The notes: generated by a model from the sequence alone, not told the origin. A stretch of DNA of 45,803 bases from Phycisphaeraceae bacterium (GCA_028280965.1 JANQKT010000042.1:1-45803), one strand, 5' to 3'; shown: positions 8,680-16,479, counted from the first letter of the stretch. Numbers and translations: made by a program.

Positions 8680-10104
8680 CTAGCGCGGCTGGATCACCGC
8701 TGACCAGTTCGCTGGGGTTTCGCCGGCCTGCATCGGCGTAGACACAACCAGGTCCAGCCAGCCGCCGCGGGCGACGAAGAGCTGTTCGTTCTCGACGACG
8801 AACCGGGCCAGGCGGTTGCCCTGCGCGTCGGTCGCCTCGATCAGGATCAGGACGCCGCGCAGCGCGGCCAGGCCGTTGTACCGGGCGCTGAGGCGCAGCG
8901 CGGTGTGCTCGGCGGCGCCGACCGGGTCGATCTGCACGTCCGGGATCGGGAAGAGGTTCTGGGTCCGCCCCGCTATTTTGACGCTGGTGCGCACGCCGCG
9001 TTGGCGTTGCCAGTGGCGGGTGGCGATGGGCAGCGCGATGGCCTGCTCGGCGTCGGGGGCGATCAGGCTCAGGGGCAGGAAGGCCTCGGCGAAGACCCCG
9101 CCGGAGCTGTCGAGCAGCATGATGTGTAGCTCGCCGGCGAGCAGCGCGTCGGCGCCGTTGTTGCGGACCGATGCGGTCAGCAGCGTCCGGCCGTCATCAA
9201 GCGCACTCGGCAGCAACTCGGTCACCGAAAAGTCCGCTTCGCCGCCCGCGTCCGCGGCGCCGCGCGGCGGGGTGGTGATGTACCAGCCCTCGAGCATGAT
9301 CCGCTCGGCGGGGATTACGACCGTCGGCACGTCGGCGGGCAGCGCGCCGGGGTCGATCGCGACGACCGGGGCGACGTACTTCGGGTCGGGGTTGGGCTCG
9401 GGCGGGCCGATGTTGGCGAACAGCCTCGGCTCGGCGGGCGGGTCAGATGAATCGGGCGGGAACAGGTCGGGCGGGTTGTCGCGGGTGCTGTCGGGTGTGT
9501 CGGCAGGGTCGTTTTGGCCCGCCTGGCCGCCGGGTGCCGGGTCGGTTCTGTCCCTCTGCTTGTCGACGATGGTGTAGAGGACGATGCCGCTGACGACGAC
9601 GAGCACACCGAGGGCCGCGATGAGCAGGGCTTGGGTGCGTTTGCGTCGCTGGCGCGCATGCCGGCGGGCCCGGCGGTGTGAGCGGCTGGACGCCACCGGC
9701 TCGTCGGTGAGGCGCTCGATCGCCGGCGGGCCTTCGCTTGATGATGACTTGGGCCGGTGCGCCGCGGGCGGGGGCGCGCTGTCCATCTGGGATTGAATAC
9801 GCGCTTCGGTGCCGCGCACATCCGACTGGCGCATCAGCTCGGACAACCCCGACAGGCCGACGACGTTGCCTTCATCGTCGATCGAGACCGGCGAGGCCTC
9901 GTCCGGGTCGATGTCCACGCTGTCGGTCCGCAGCACGGCCTCGGTCTCGTCCAGCGTCCGCGGGCCGGTGATCAGTACGCGTTCGACATGGGCGGTTTTG
10001 ATCCGGTACTTGTTCTGGCAGGATTCGCAGCGCACCACCGCCCCGCTGCGCACGAACGGCGACTCGGTCATGCTCTGGCAAGTTGGACAGGTCAGTTGAT
10101 ACAC
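8680..10104 (-). CDS. Zinc-ribbon membrane protein of unknown function
   Basis: 474 residues if translation starts at the GTG at 10104 (MYQLTCPTC...); an ATG at 10137 would add 11 residues. The GTG is preferred because TACAAT (complement of 10116-10121) lies just upstream and would leave the ATG outside the transcript. The N-terminus is a four-Cys zinc ribbon (C6-x2-C9 ... C26-x2-C29) of the MJ0042/zinc-finger type. Next come an acidic, Pro/Ser-rich linker, a very basic patch (RRARRHARQRRKR) and one membrane helix (~165-187). A long extracytoplasmic part ends in two beta-rich segments. The layout (cytoplasmic zinc finger, one TM, external domain) is common in planctomycete genomes; a sensing or scaffolding role is only a guess. 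Confidence 0.8.
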   Translation of the reverse strand: MYQLTCPTCQSMTESPFVRSGAVVRCESCQNKYRIKTAHVERVLITGPRTLDETEAVLRTDSVDIDPDEASPVSIDDEGNVVGLSGLSELMRQSDVRGTEARIQSQMDSAPPPAAHRPKSSSSEGPPAIERLTDEPVASSRSHRRARRHARQRRKRTQALLIAALGVLVVVSGIVLYTIVDKQRDRTDPAPGGQAGQNDPADTPDSTRDNPPDLFPPDSSDPPAEPRLFANIGPPEPNPDPKYVAPVVAIDPGALPADVPTVVIPAERIMLEGWYITTPPRGAADAGGEADFSVTELLPSALDDGRTLLTASVRNNGADALLAGELHIMLLDSSGGVFAEAFLPLSLIAPDAEQAIALPIATRHWQRQRGVRTSVKIAGRTQNLFPIPDVQIDPVGAAEHTALRLSARYNGLAALRGVLILIEATDAQGNRLARFVVENEQLFVARGGWLDLVVSTPMQAGETPANWSAVIQPR

Positions 10105-10183
10105 GCGGGTGCCGCATTGTAATGGCGCAGCGCGCATCAATCGCGCCCGCCCCACGGTGAGACACATCCATCACAATCAGCTC

Positions 10184-10260
10184 GTCTTAGCCGCCGCCAG
10201 CAAGGCGGCACGTGGGCAAGTGACGCGACGACGTGCCGCCTTGCTGGCGGCGGCTAAGAC
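10184..10260. repeat. Perfect 30-bp inverted repeat with nested palindromes
   Basis: Arms 10184-10213 and 10231-10260 are exact reverse complements, separated by 17 nt. Each arm contains its own small hairpin (GCCGCC-AGCAA-GGCGGC). It lies between the divergent zinc-ribbon gene and the riboswitch promoter. There is no U-tract, so it is not a standard terminator. Confidence 0.9.
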
Positions 10261-10281
10261 ACACCAATGCCAGTGCTCCCC

Positions 10282-10310
10282 TTGCTCGCATACCTCTTTG
10301 GCGTTATGCT
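10282..10310 (+). promoter_or_regulatory. Predicted promoter of the cobalamin-riboswitch operon
   Basis: TTGCTC (10282-10287), a 17-nt spacer and TATGCT (10305-10310). Transcription would begin near 10317, a few bases before the first conserved helix of the riboswitch, which fits very well. Confidence 0.6.
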
Positions 10311-10322
10311 GCCTGCTGACCC

Positions 10323-10566
10323 CCAGGTGCCCTTTGATCCGCTTTAGCCGGCGGTCGGGGGGTGAAAAGGGAAGTGGGGTGACCGAATCGGGCCGCTGCC
10401 GGCACATCAACGCTTGGCAGTGAATAGCTTGCCCGGATCGGGATTCCCCCGCGGACGCGCCGCCGTGACGGGCACGTGTCTGGCCGAGTATGCCACTGGA
10501 TCGCCTGCAACGGGCGCTCTGGGAAGGCGGGCCAGATCCACCCGGAGCCGGAAGACCTGCCTGCCG
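10323..10566 (+). ncRNA. Cobalamin riboswitch
   Basis: The region carries conserved landmarks of the cobalamin (AdoCbl-type) riboswitch in the right order. The closing helix P1 pairs CAGGT (10324-10328) with ACCTG (10555-10559). GGGAAG (10369-10374) is followed by GGTGA (10378-10382) and AATCGGG (10386-10392). A CCCCCGC segment is at ~10446, GCCACTG at 10492-10498 and TGGGAAGGC at 10520-10528. The B12 box AGCCGGAAGACCTGCC at 10546-10561 matches 14 of 16 positions of the consensus as I remember it. A variable insert of about 45 nt follows P3/P4. A strong hairpin (GCCCGGA-TGG-TCCGGGC, 10566-10582) directly downstream may be part of the expression platform, but no U-tract is seen, so control could be at translation. 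The next gene starts at 10756. Confidence 0.9.
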
Positions 10567-10755
10567 CCCGGATGGTCCGGGCATGGGGTGACCGGATCGA
10601 GGTCCTCGCGAAGAAGGACGCCGGTTGCCTGGCCCCTCGCTGCATCATCGCATGCAGCGTGCTCTCGGCGGCACAGGCACGGTGCCCAACCTCTCGAGCC
10701 CACCTCGGTCCATCCTTCGCTTGTCCCGCGCGAGTCGGGGCGGAAAGGCATGGCT

Positions 10756-11574
10756 ATGCATTGTTTCTGGATCGGAGCCGCGGGCGGTTGTCTCGCGGCG
10801 GGCAGCGTTGGTTTCGCCGACGCATCTTTCGTTGACCACGTGGTGTCCTACACGCCGGGCACGGGCGTCGGCGGCTACACCAACCCCGACGCCGCGCTGG
10901 GCAAGCCCGGCGACGACACCGGGTTCGGGCTGCTAACCCCGTTCAACCCACACTTCTCAACCGATGAACTGGCACGCATCGGCGGAGGCGGCGAACTCAC
11001 ACTCCGCTTCGCTAACGAGGTGCTCGTCGGCCCGGGCCTTGACATCGGCATCTACACCAACGTCTTCCTGATCAACAACCAGGGCGGCACCGGCGCGAAC
11101 AACCCCGCAGCCTCATTCGGCGGCGACAGCGTCTCGGTCCAGGTCAGCGCCAACGGCACCGACTGGGCCGCGGTCGATACATCAACAACACCGTTCGATC
11201 TGCCGCACACGTTCTACCTCAACCCCGAAGCGCTGACCGCGTCTGCTTCATCACCGCCGGCCATCCCGATCGAGGCGGACTTCGGCAAACCCTTCGATGC
11301 CACATTGTCCGACTTCGACGGCCTGACATTCGATCAGATCGCCAGCCTGCTCAACGGCTCGGCCGGCGGGACCTGGCTGGACCTCTCGCCGACCGGTCTG
11401 GACGCGGTGTCGTATATCCGCTTTGACAACCCCGGCGACACCTTCGAACTCGACGCGGTCTCGATCGCCAACCACAAAATCGGCCCGGCCGTGCCCGAGC
11501 CCGCATCGTTGAGCCTTGTGCTTGTCCTACTCGCCACCACCACACCTCGGCGGGCCTATCGGCCGTCGAACTAA
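10756..11574 (+). CDS. PEP-CTERM surface protein under cobalamin riboswitch
   Basis: 272 residues. The start at 10756 is chosen because GGAAAGG (10742-10748) lies 7 nt upstream; the ATG at 10750 would be too close. A signal peptide (to about GFADA) is followed by FVDHVVSYTPGTGVGGYTNP, a DAALGKP segment, a GGGGELTLRF strand, and 'DIGIYTNVFL'. This layout recalls a class of secreted beta-sandwich proteins with 'aLG.P ... GGGG.l.l.F' that I remember from Bacteroidota and Verrucomicrobiota surface loci. The C-terminus has VPEPASL, a hydrophobic stretch and a short basic tail (PRRAYRPSN), a PEP-CTERM signal for exosortase-dependent surface attachment. It is the first gene after the riboswitch, and the next starts 15 nt downstream, so the two form an operon. 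A role in binding cobalamin or a cobalamin carrier is an inference from context. Confidence 0.88.
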   Translation: MHCFWIGAAGGCLAAGSVGFADASFVDHVVSYTPGTGVGGYTNPDAALGKPGDDTGFGLLTPFNPHFSTDELARIGGGGELTLRFANEVLVGPGLDIGIYTNVFLINNQGGTGANNPAASFGGDSVSVQVSANGTDWAAVDTSTTPFDLPHTFYLNPEALTASASSPPAIPIEADFGKPFDATLSDFDGLTFDQIASLLNGSAGGTWLDLSPTGLDAVSYIRFDNPGDTFELDAVSIANHKIGPAVPEPASLSLVLVLLATTTPRRAYRPSN

Positions 11575-11589
11575 CAACCGGAGAAAACC

Positions 11590-12174
11590 ATGCAACACGC
11601 AATCAAACACGTGATCGCCTCATGCCTGACCATCACGATGGCGGCCGCCGTCTCTGCCGAGCTGCTGCCCGGCTACTCGGCCGGCAGCGGGGCTAATACC
11701 TCGCAGGTCATCATCGATTTCGGCTTCCAGGGCGGCGACGCCTACCTGTTCGACTACCGTTACGACGGTGACGCTACCGCCGAGGACATGCTGCTGGCGC
11801 TCGACGCGGCCGGCGACCTCACGGTCCACCACCAGTTCTTCGAGTTCGGCGGCGTCTCCTCGATCTTTATCGACGGCTTTTCGTTCGACGGCAACAGCGC
11901 GGTACCGAGCTTCGAAGGCGCGGCCGGCGAGTCGTGGTCGTACTGGATCGTCGATGACCGCGTTGCCGGGCCGAGCTTCTATGTTTCCTCGCCCACCGGC
12001 GCGACCGACCGCGTGCTTGAAGACGGATCGATCGATGGCTGGTCGCTGAACATCTCCGAGTTCAACTCGATGGGGCTTGATCCAACATTCACTCAGCCAA
12101 CGGTCATCCCCGAGCCGGCAAGCGCGGCCCTGCTGATGCTGGGCGGGCTGGTGCTTGCGCGACGCCGACGCTGA
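11590..12174 (+). CDS. PEP-CTERM surface protein with DUF4430/transcobalamin-like residue pattern
   Basis: 194 residues with a good Shine-Dalgarno (GGAGAAAACC) before the ATG. A signal peptide ends near VSAE. The single domain shows an ordered pattern: DYRYDGDATAEDMLLAL (helix), a strand HHQFFEFG, then SIFIDGFSFDG, SWSYWIVDD and 'GATDRVLEDGSIDGWSL'. This follows what I remember of DUF4430, the fold of the C-terminal domain of transcobalamin and intrinsic factor ('..s.IdG ... gWmYyvNg ... gad.y.l.dGD.I.W'). It ends with IPEPASA, a hydrophobic stretch and RRRR, a textbook PEP-CTERM tail. It sits 15 nt after the first PEP-CTERM gene and shares its riboswitch. Surface binding of B12 is the leading hypothesis; the homology needs profile confirmation. 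Confidence 0.88.
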   Translation: MQHAIKHVIASCLTITMAAAVSAELLPGYSAGSGANTSQVIIDFGFQGGDAYLFDYRYDGDATAEDMLLALDAAGDLTVHHQFFEFGGVSSIFIDGFSFDGNSAVPSFEGAAGESWSYWIVDDRVAGPSFYVSSPTGATDRVLEDGSIDGWSLNISEFNSMGLDPTFTQPTVIPEPASAALLMLGGLVLARRRR

Positions 12175-12194
12175 TAAATCGATATGGTTTCACC

Positions 12195-12227
12195 GCCGGG
12201 TGCCGCTTGACTGCGGCGTCCGGCTTT
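12195..12227 (+). terminator. Intercistronic hairpin, possible weak terminator
   Basis: GCCGG-GT-GCCGC, a TTGACT loop, GCGGC-GT-CCGGC, then TTT. The hairpin fills the space just before the pseudopilin start (12232). With only three Us it may attenuate rather than stop transcription, or it may mask the ribosome site of the next gene. Confidence 0.45.
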
Positions 12228-12231
12228 GACG

Positions 12232-13011
12232 ATGGATCACCGCCGCACACGCCATCCCGGTTTCACGCTGATCGAGCTGCTCGTGGTGATCTCGATCATC
12301 GCGCTGTTGCTCGCCTTGCTGCTGCCCGCGCTCGGCGGCGCGCGTCAGTCAGCCCGCGCGACACAGTGCCTCAGCAGCCAGCGCCAGCTGACAATCGCGC
12401 TCACCAATCACGCGGCTGAGCACGATGGTCTGCTGATGCACTTCGCCGAGCGCGAGCCGGACGGCGTGCAGTGGTGGTTCGGCTTCGAGCCGGGCGGGCC
12501 GGCCAACTCAGCCAGCCGCCCGCTCGACAAGTCCCGCGGGCCGCTGGCCCACTACCTCGGCGACGACATCGATCAGGGCCTGGCCTGCCCCGCGTTCCCC
12601 GACAACGACCCGGGCTTTGTCGCCAAGTTCCGCGAGCGCTCGGCCCACTTCGGCTACAACGGCGGGCTCGCCTGGCCGTTCCCGATCGGCAGGACGCCCG
12701 AGCGCATCGATGCGGTCGCTCAGCCATCCGGGGTCTTCGCCTTCGCCGACGCGGTGCACCAGGACTTCAGCACGAGCACGTTCTACGAGCCGCACACCGT
12801 CGCGTACCGCAGGCCGGGCAAGGTCACGGGGGCCGGACACTTCCGCCACGCCGGCCGGGCCAACCTCGCGATGCTCGATGGGCACGCCGGGCCGATCGAC
12901 CCGCCGGAGGGCGAAAGCGTTTGGGCAAGGTTCGGAGCAGGTGACGTGATCAACCTCGACACCGCCGACGGCGCCGGCACGCGGTACGGTTTTCATACCT
13001 GGACGCGATGA
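12232..13011 (+). CDS. Prepilin-like protein with N-methylation site and H-X9-DG motif
   Basis: 259 residues; start taken at the ATG 12232 ([10 protein letters not shown]...). The type IV prepilin leader is RHPG followed by [24 protein letters not shown], with cleavage expected after the Gly and the Glu at position +5. The rest is a globular domain ending with the H-X9-DG signature ([12 protein letters not shown], near residue 218), which defines a family of planctomycete/verrucomicrobial pseudopilins thought to be processed and exported through a type II-secretion-like apparatus. It follows the riboswitch-controlled PEP-CTERM pair by 57 nt, with a hairpin in the gap, so membership of that operon is plausible but unproven. 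No pilus or secretion genes are nearby. Confidence 0.9.
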   Translation: MDHRRTRHPGFTLIELLVVISIIALLLALLLPALGGARQSARATQCLSSQRQLTIALTNHAAEHDGLLMHFAEREPDGVQWWFGFEPGGPANSASRPLDKSRGPLAHYLGDDIDQGLACPAFPDNDPGFVAKFRERSAHFGYNGGLAWPFPIGRTPERIDAVAQPSGVFAFADAVHQDFSTSTFYEPHTVAYRRPGKVTGAGHFRHAGRANLAMLDGHAGPIDPPEGESVWARFGAGDVINLDTADGAGTRYGFHTWTR

Positions 13012-13179
13012 CCATTACCGTTTCGCGGGTGACGCGCAGCGTCCCATGCGAAGTATCGGTGACATTTTGAACCGGACGCGGCGCGTCCCGCAACACGTTG
13101 CAGTGCGCGCCTGTCACGCGATCCGGAATAGATCCCCGCCTTACAAAGTTACATCATCTCCGACTGGTTCCAACCCCGC

Positions 13180-13192
13180 TACAATCCCCGCC
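13180..13192 (+). promoter_or_regulatory. -10-like element of trxB, leaderless start
   Basis: TACAAT at 13180-13185 followed by exactly 7 nt and the ATG. There is no Shine-Dalgarno, and the -35 region is poor. Confidence 0.45.
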
Positions 13193-14227
13193 ATGACCGA
13201 CACGCCAGACCTGCCCCGAGAGAAAGTCGTGATCATCGGCTCCGGCCCCGCCGGCTGGACCGCCGCGATCTATGCCGCCCGCGCCTCGCTTAGCCCACTG
13301 GTCTTCGCGGGGCGGTCGGCAGGCTCCCTGCTCGCCGGCGGGCAGCTCATGCTCACCACCGAAGTCGAAAACTACCCCGGCTTCCCCGAAGGCGTCACCG
13401 GCCCGGAGATGATGCAGAAGTTCTTCGAGCAGGCCGCCCGGTTCGACACCCGCGTCGTCACCGACGAGGGACCGATCAACGGCAAGGACATCTCAGGCAA
13501 GCTCTTCTCGATCTTCCAGGACGTGAAGTCTGCCGACCTGTCCAAGCGCCCGTTCCACATCATCGGCGACGGGGGGTACGAGGTCCTCGCCGAGTCGGTC
13601 ATCATCGCGACCGGCGCAAAGGCCAACTGGCTGAACCTCGAGAACGAGCAGCGCCTCGCCAAGTCCGGCGGCGGGGTCAGCGCCTGCGCCGTCTGCGATG
13701 GCGCATTGCCCATCTTCCGCGACGCGGAGGTCGGCGTCGTCGGCGCCGGCGACAGCGCGGTGGAGGAAGCGACCTACCTCACCAAGTTCGCCAGCACGGT
13801 GCATATGTTCGTCCGCCGCGACGAGATGCGTGCCAGCAAGATCATGGCCCAGCGGGCGCTGGACAACCCCAAGATCCAGATGCACTGGAACACCGAGGTC
13901 ACCGATGTGCTCGGCGAGGACAAGATCAGCGCCGTCAAGCTGATCAACAACAAGACCAACGAAGAATCCCAGATGCCGCTGGGCGGGCTGTTCCTCGCGA
14001 TCGGCCACACGCCGATCACACAGTTTTTGAACGGGCAACTCGACCTCGATGACGCGGGCTACATCAAGCTCGCGGACGCGTACCGCTCGACGACGAACAT
14101 CGAGGGCGTGTTCGCCGCCGGCGACGTTTCCGACCACGTGTATCGCCAGGCGGTCACCGCCGCGGGCATGGGCTGCAAGGCCGCGATCGACGCCGAGCGC
14201 TGGCTGGGCGATCAGGGCGTACACTAG
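13193..14227 (+). CDS. trxB: Thioredoxin reductase (NADPH)
   Basis: 344 residues, the normal size for low-Mr thioredoxin reductase. The FAD-binding motif is GSGPAGWTAAIYAARA (~16-31), the GGQL segment near 49 is present, and the redox-active disulfide is CAVC (~165), where CATC is more usual. The NADPH-binding GAGDSAVEEATYL (~187) and the C-terminal FAD motif GVFAAGDVSDH (~306) complete the fold. The enzyme transfers electrons from NADPH via FAD to thioredoxin, here probably the TrxA encoded at 26458-26790. There is a small extra loop (KLFSIFQDVKSADLSKRPFH) compared with E. coli. The start is set by a TACAAT box 7 nt upstream, suggesting a leaderless transcript separate from the pseudopilin gene. 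Confidence 0.95.
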   Translation: MTDTPDLPREKVVIIGSGPAGWTAAIYAARASLSPLVFAGRSAGSLLAGGQLMLTTEVENYPGFPEGVTGPEMMQKFFEQAARFDTRVVTDEGPINGKDISGKLFSIFQDVKSADLSKRPFHIIGDGGYEVLAESVIIATGAKANWLNLENEQRLAKSGGGVSACAVCDGALPIFRDAEVGVVGAGDSAVEEATYLTKFASTVHMFVRRDEMRASKIMAQRALDNPKIQMHWNTEVTDVLGEDKISAVKLINNKTNEESQMPLGGLFLAIGHTPITQFLNGQLDLDDAGYIKLADAYRSTTNIEGVFAAGDVSDHVYRQAVTAAGMGCKAAIDAERWLGDQGVH

Positions 14228-14257
14228 CCCTGCTGATACAACAGCATGGGGTGCCCA

Positions 14258-14716
14258 ATGCGGATCGCGGTATCGCGCCAGATCGACGCACAGGTTGAGC
14301 GCGTCTTCGAGGTCTTCACCGAGCTCGACCGCGCGTCCGAGCGCATCGGCGGGATCGAGTCGGTCGAGGTCTTGACCGACGGGCCGTTCGGCGAAGGAAC
14401 GCGCTGGACCGAGACCCGCCGGATGGGCGGACGCCTGGCGAGCGAGACGATGACGATCACCGGCTTCGACCCGCCGCGTTCGTACACGGCCGAGGCGAAG
14501 TCCTGTGGCGCACACTACACCACAACGCTCAGCTTCGATCCCGCCGGCTCTGGCACAAAAGTCACGATGTCGTTCGGCGGCGTGCCCACCAACCTGATGG
14601 CCCGGCTGATGATGATCGTGATGGGTCCCTTGATGCGCGGCACGATTACGAAGATGATCGCGCAGGACCTTGACGACCTCGCACAGGTTTGTGAGGCGGG
14701 TGATCGAACTGCTTAG
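14258..14716 (+). CDS. SRPBCC (START-like) family protein
   Basis: 152 residues from the ATG at 14258 (MRIAVSRQIDAQVERVFEVF); an in-frame ATG four codons upstream is possible. The N-terminus is the typical SRPBCC beginning, a strand followed by a helix 'vFev.tel'. A central GTRW and the strands TMTITGFDPPRSYTAE follow, and the long C-terminal helix includes MMIVMGPLMRG. This fold forms a hydrophobic pocket for lipids or polyketides; no catalytic residues can be assigned. It follows trxB by 30 nt and may be cotranscribed. Confidence 0.82.
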   Translation: MRIAVSRQIDAQVERVFEVFTELDRASERIGGIESVEVLTDGPFGEGTRWTETRRMGGRLASETMTITGFDPPRSYTAEAKSCGAHYTTTLSFDPAGSGTKVTMSFGGVPTNLMARLMMIVMGPLMRGTITKMIAQDLDDLAQVCEAGDRTA

Positions 14717-14722
14717 GCACAG

Positions 14723-14758
14723 AAAAACCCACGGCGTGAGCTTAACCAACGCCGCAGG
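14723..14758 (-). terminator. Probable intrinsic terminator of the PEP-CTERM repeat protein gene
   Basis: Read on the minus strand, an imperfect GC-rich hairpin (core CGGCGT/ACGCCG) is followed by five Ts (complement of 14723-14727). It lies between convergent genes, 40 nt past the stop of the minus-strand gene. Confidence 0.5.
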
Positions 14759-14798
14759 CATTTTGTCATCGCTGGTTTATCCGCACGTTGGCTTCTGG

Positions 14799-16274
14799 TC
14801 AGATAGCGCGCCGGCGTCGAACAAACAGGCCGAGAGCGAAGCCGGCAAATACAATTGCGGCGCTCGGCTCCGGGACGGTCGCGACAAAAAGACCCGATGA
14901 ACCGTCCTCAAAGTCGAGTTCGAACAAGACCTCGCCTTCATCGTTGAAGCCGTCCGGGGTGATCTGCATACCCACGATCCGCCGAAGGTCTTCGGCCGCG
15001 TCGGGTGCGGCATCGAAGAGATCACCTTCCTTGGCAATCAGTTCAAGTTGGCCGTCGATCTGGACAAACAGCGCCAAATCGAATGCAGGCGGGAATGCAG
15101 CATCCTGGCCGTCTTCTATAAAGCTGCCAATAAACGCAAAATCCCCGTTGTTGTTTAGCGAGGCCACCCCGGCGCCGGTGATCTCCATCTCTTTGCCGTC
15201 AAAGGTTCGGGGGATATGGGTCTGCAGCACCAGGTCGATCTCGGAACCCGGCCCATCGGTCGGTCCGAACCAGCCGCGTATGATCTGGCCAGAGCCATTG
15301 GTCATGCTGCCCCGCAACAGGACATCGCCACGCGCGTTGACCGCCTCGGCGCTGGTCCCGGAGTTGAAAACGGCCCCGTCGTTTCGGCCCGGCACCGGGT
15401 CACCCGAGCGGCTGGGCGGGCCCAATTGTCGGACACCCTGCTCTGAGGCGGCGTAGATGAAGGTCTCTATGTTACGGCGGAGAGTGCTCCCCGGGCTCGG
15501 GTATTCCAAGAGCGCTTCATAGGCGACTTCGCCGGTATCGAGGATCGTCAGAACCTGGAGCAGTTGTTGGTACCGCCGATCCAACGGTGCCGCGGGCGGC
15601 ATATCGTTTTCGGAGGTCAATTGGACATGGCCTGCCCCGCCTGAGGCCGGCCCGTAAAGCGTCTGTGTCACAAGCGGCCCAAGCGTCGCGATGAATGCGA
15701 TATCACCCGCATCACTGATTGTTGGCTGGGAACCCGAGCGATTCAGAAAATTGATGCTTCCATTAAATCCCAGGTTCGGGTCGTCTCGACGCGCGATCAC
15801 TGTCGTCGGCGAGCCTGGCCCCGCCGAAGGCCCGAACACCGCGTGTGCAGCTAAACCGAGCGGGGAATCCGGGTTGAGTTCCGCCAGGAAGGCGACATCA
15901 CCGAATGCGTTAAGGGTAACGCCACGCTCGAAATCGAAAAGCGTCGTACCATCACCAAACCCCGGCGCGGCGTCTCCGACGGCGAACAGCCTCCCCAGAG
16001 CGGACCCCGCACCGTCGGTGGGCCCGAACAAAGCAGACGTCCCTTGCTCCGAAAGGTCCTGCAGCCCTGCGATAAAGGCCACATCCCCCGCGTTGTTCAG
16101 CGACGGCCGCTCCCCGAAACCCGTGTAAATCAGGCCGCCCGCACCCGGCGCGGCCTCGCCGCTGAGCGCGACGGTGCGGTAGGGAACACCCGCAGACACG
16201 GACCCGCAGATGCTGATAGTCCCCAACACCGATACAACAGCTCGATGAACACCCAACGGTTTCAGTTTTTTCAT
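14799..16274 (-). CDS. PEP-CTERM protein with tandem 'N-x-x-G-D-V-A-F' repeats
   Basis: 491 residues from the ATG at 16274, preceded by AAGAGGA about 10 nt upstream. A signal peptide is followed by about seven repeats of ~55-65 residues. Each has a core like SLNNAGDVAFIAGL, TLNAFGDVAFLAEL, TISDAGDIAFIATL, TILDTGEVAYEALL, AVNARGDVLLRGSM, SLNNNGDFAFIGSF and DGFNDEGEVLFELDF. This pattern (DUF7453-like, beta-propeller-like blades) is frequent in planctomycete surface proteins; a seven-bladed propeller would fit the repeat number. The C-terminus VPEPSA, hydrophobic stretch and RRRRAI is a PEP-CTERM signal. Each blade carries an Ala/Gly-rich loop with PSDGPGS-like spacing. Ligand unknown. Confidence 0.87.
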   Translation of the reverse strand: MKKLKPLGVHRAVVSVLGTISICGSVSAGVPYRTVALSGEAAPGAGGLIYTGFGERPSLNNAGDVAFIAGLQDLSEQGTSALFGPTDGAGSALGRLFAVGDAAPGFGDGTTLFDFERGVTLNAFGDVAFLAELNPDSPLGLAAHAVFGPSAGPGSPTTVIARRDDPNLGFNGSINFLNRSGSQPTISDAGDIAFIATLGPLVTQTLYGPASGGAGHVQLTSENDMPPAAPLDRRYQQLLQVLTILDTGEVAYEALLEYPSPGSTLRRNIETFIYAASEQGVRQLGPPSRSGDPVPGRNDGAVFNSGTSAEAVNARGDVLLRGSMTNGSGQIIRGWFGPTDGPGSEIDLVLQTHIPRTFDGKEMEITGAGVASLNNNGDFAFIGSFIEDGQDAAFPPAFDLALFVQIDGQLELIAKEGDLFDAAPDAAEDLRRIVGMQITPDGFNDEGEVLFELDFEDGSSGLFVATVPEPSAAIVFAGFALGLFVRRRRAI

Positions 16275-16283
16275 ACCACACAC

Positions 16284-16479
16284 ATCCTCTTAAAACGTCT
16301 CGCACCGGCTATTGACGGCGACGCCCATAACCGCAGCCAGGATTCACTACAACCTACCACTCGCCCAACCCCACAACAATCCATTTTATGTATTACCTGT
16401 ACGTATTTTTTGTGATCGCACGGCGAAGACGAAACAACAGCCAAGGCCACGCTTTCTGTCCAGAGGAATCACACCCACC
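16284..16479. other. Gene-free upstream region of the repeat protein
   Basis: The AT-richer stretch upstream of the minus-strand PEP-CTERM gene. No RNA gene is recognised and no convincing -35/-10 pair is seen. It borders the terminator of the oxidoreductase gene at 16480-16516. Confidence 0.35.

Noticed and set aside
10177-10750. Open frames on both strands in the 10.2-10.75 kb region, including the upstream extension of the first PEP-CTERM gene
   Set aside because: They run across the inverted repeat and the cobalamin riboswitch; the RNA motifs explain the sequence better, and no ribosome site supports them.
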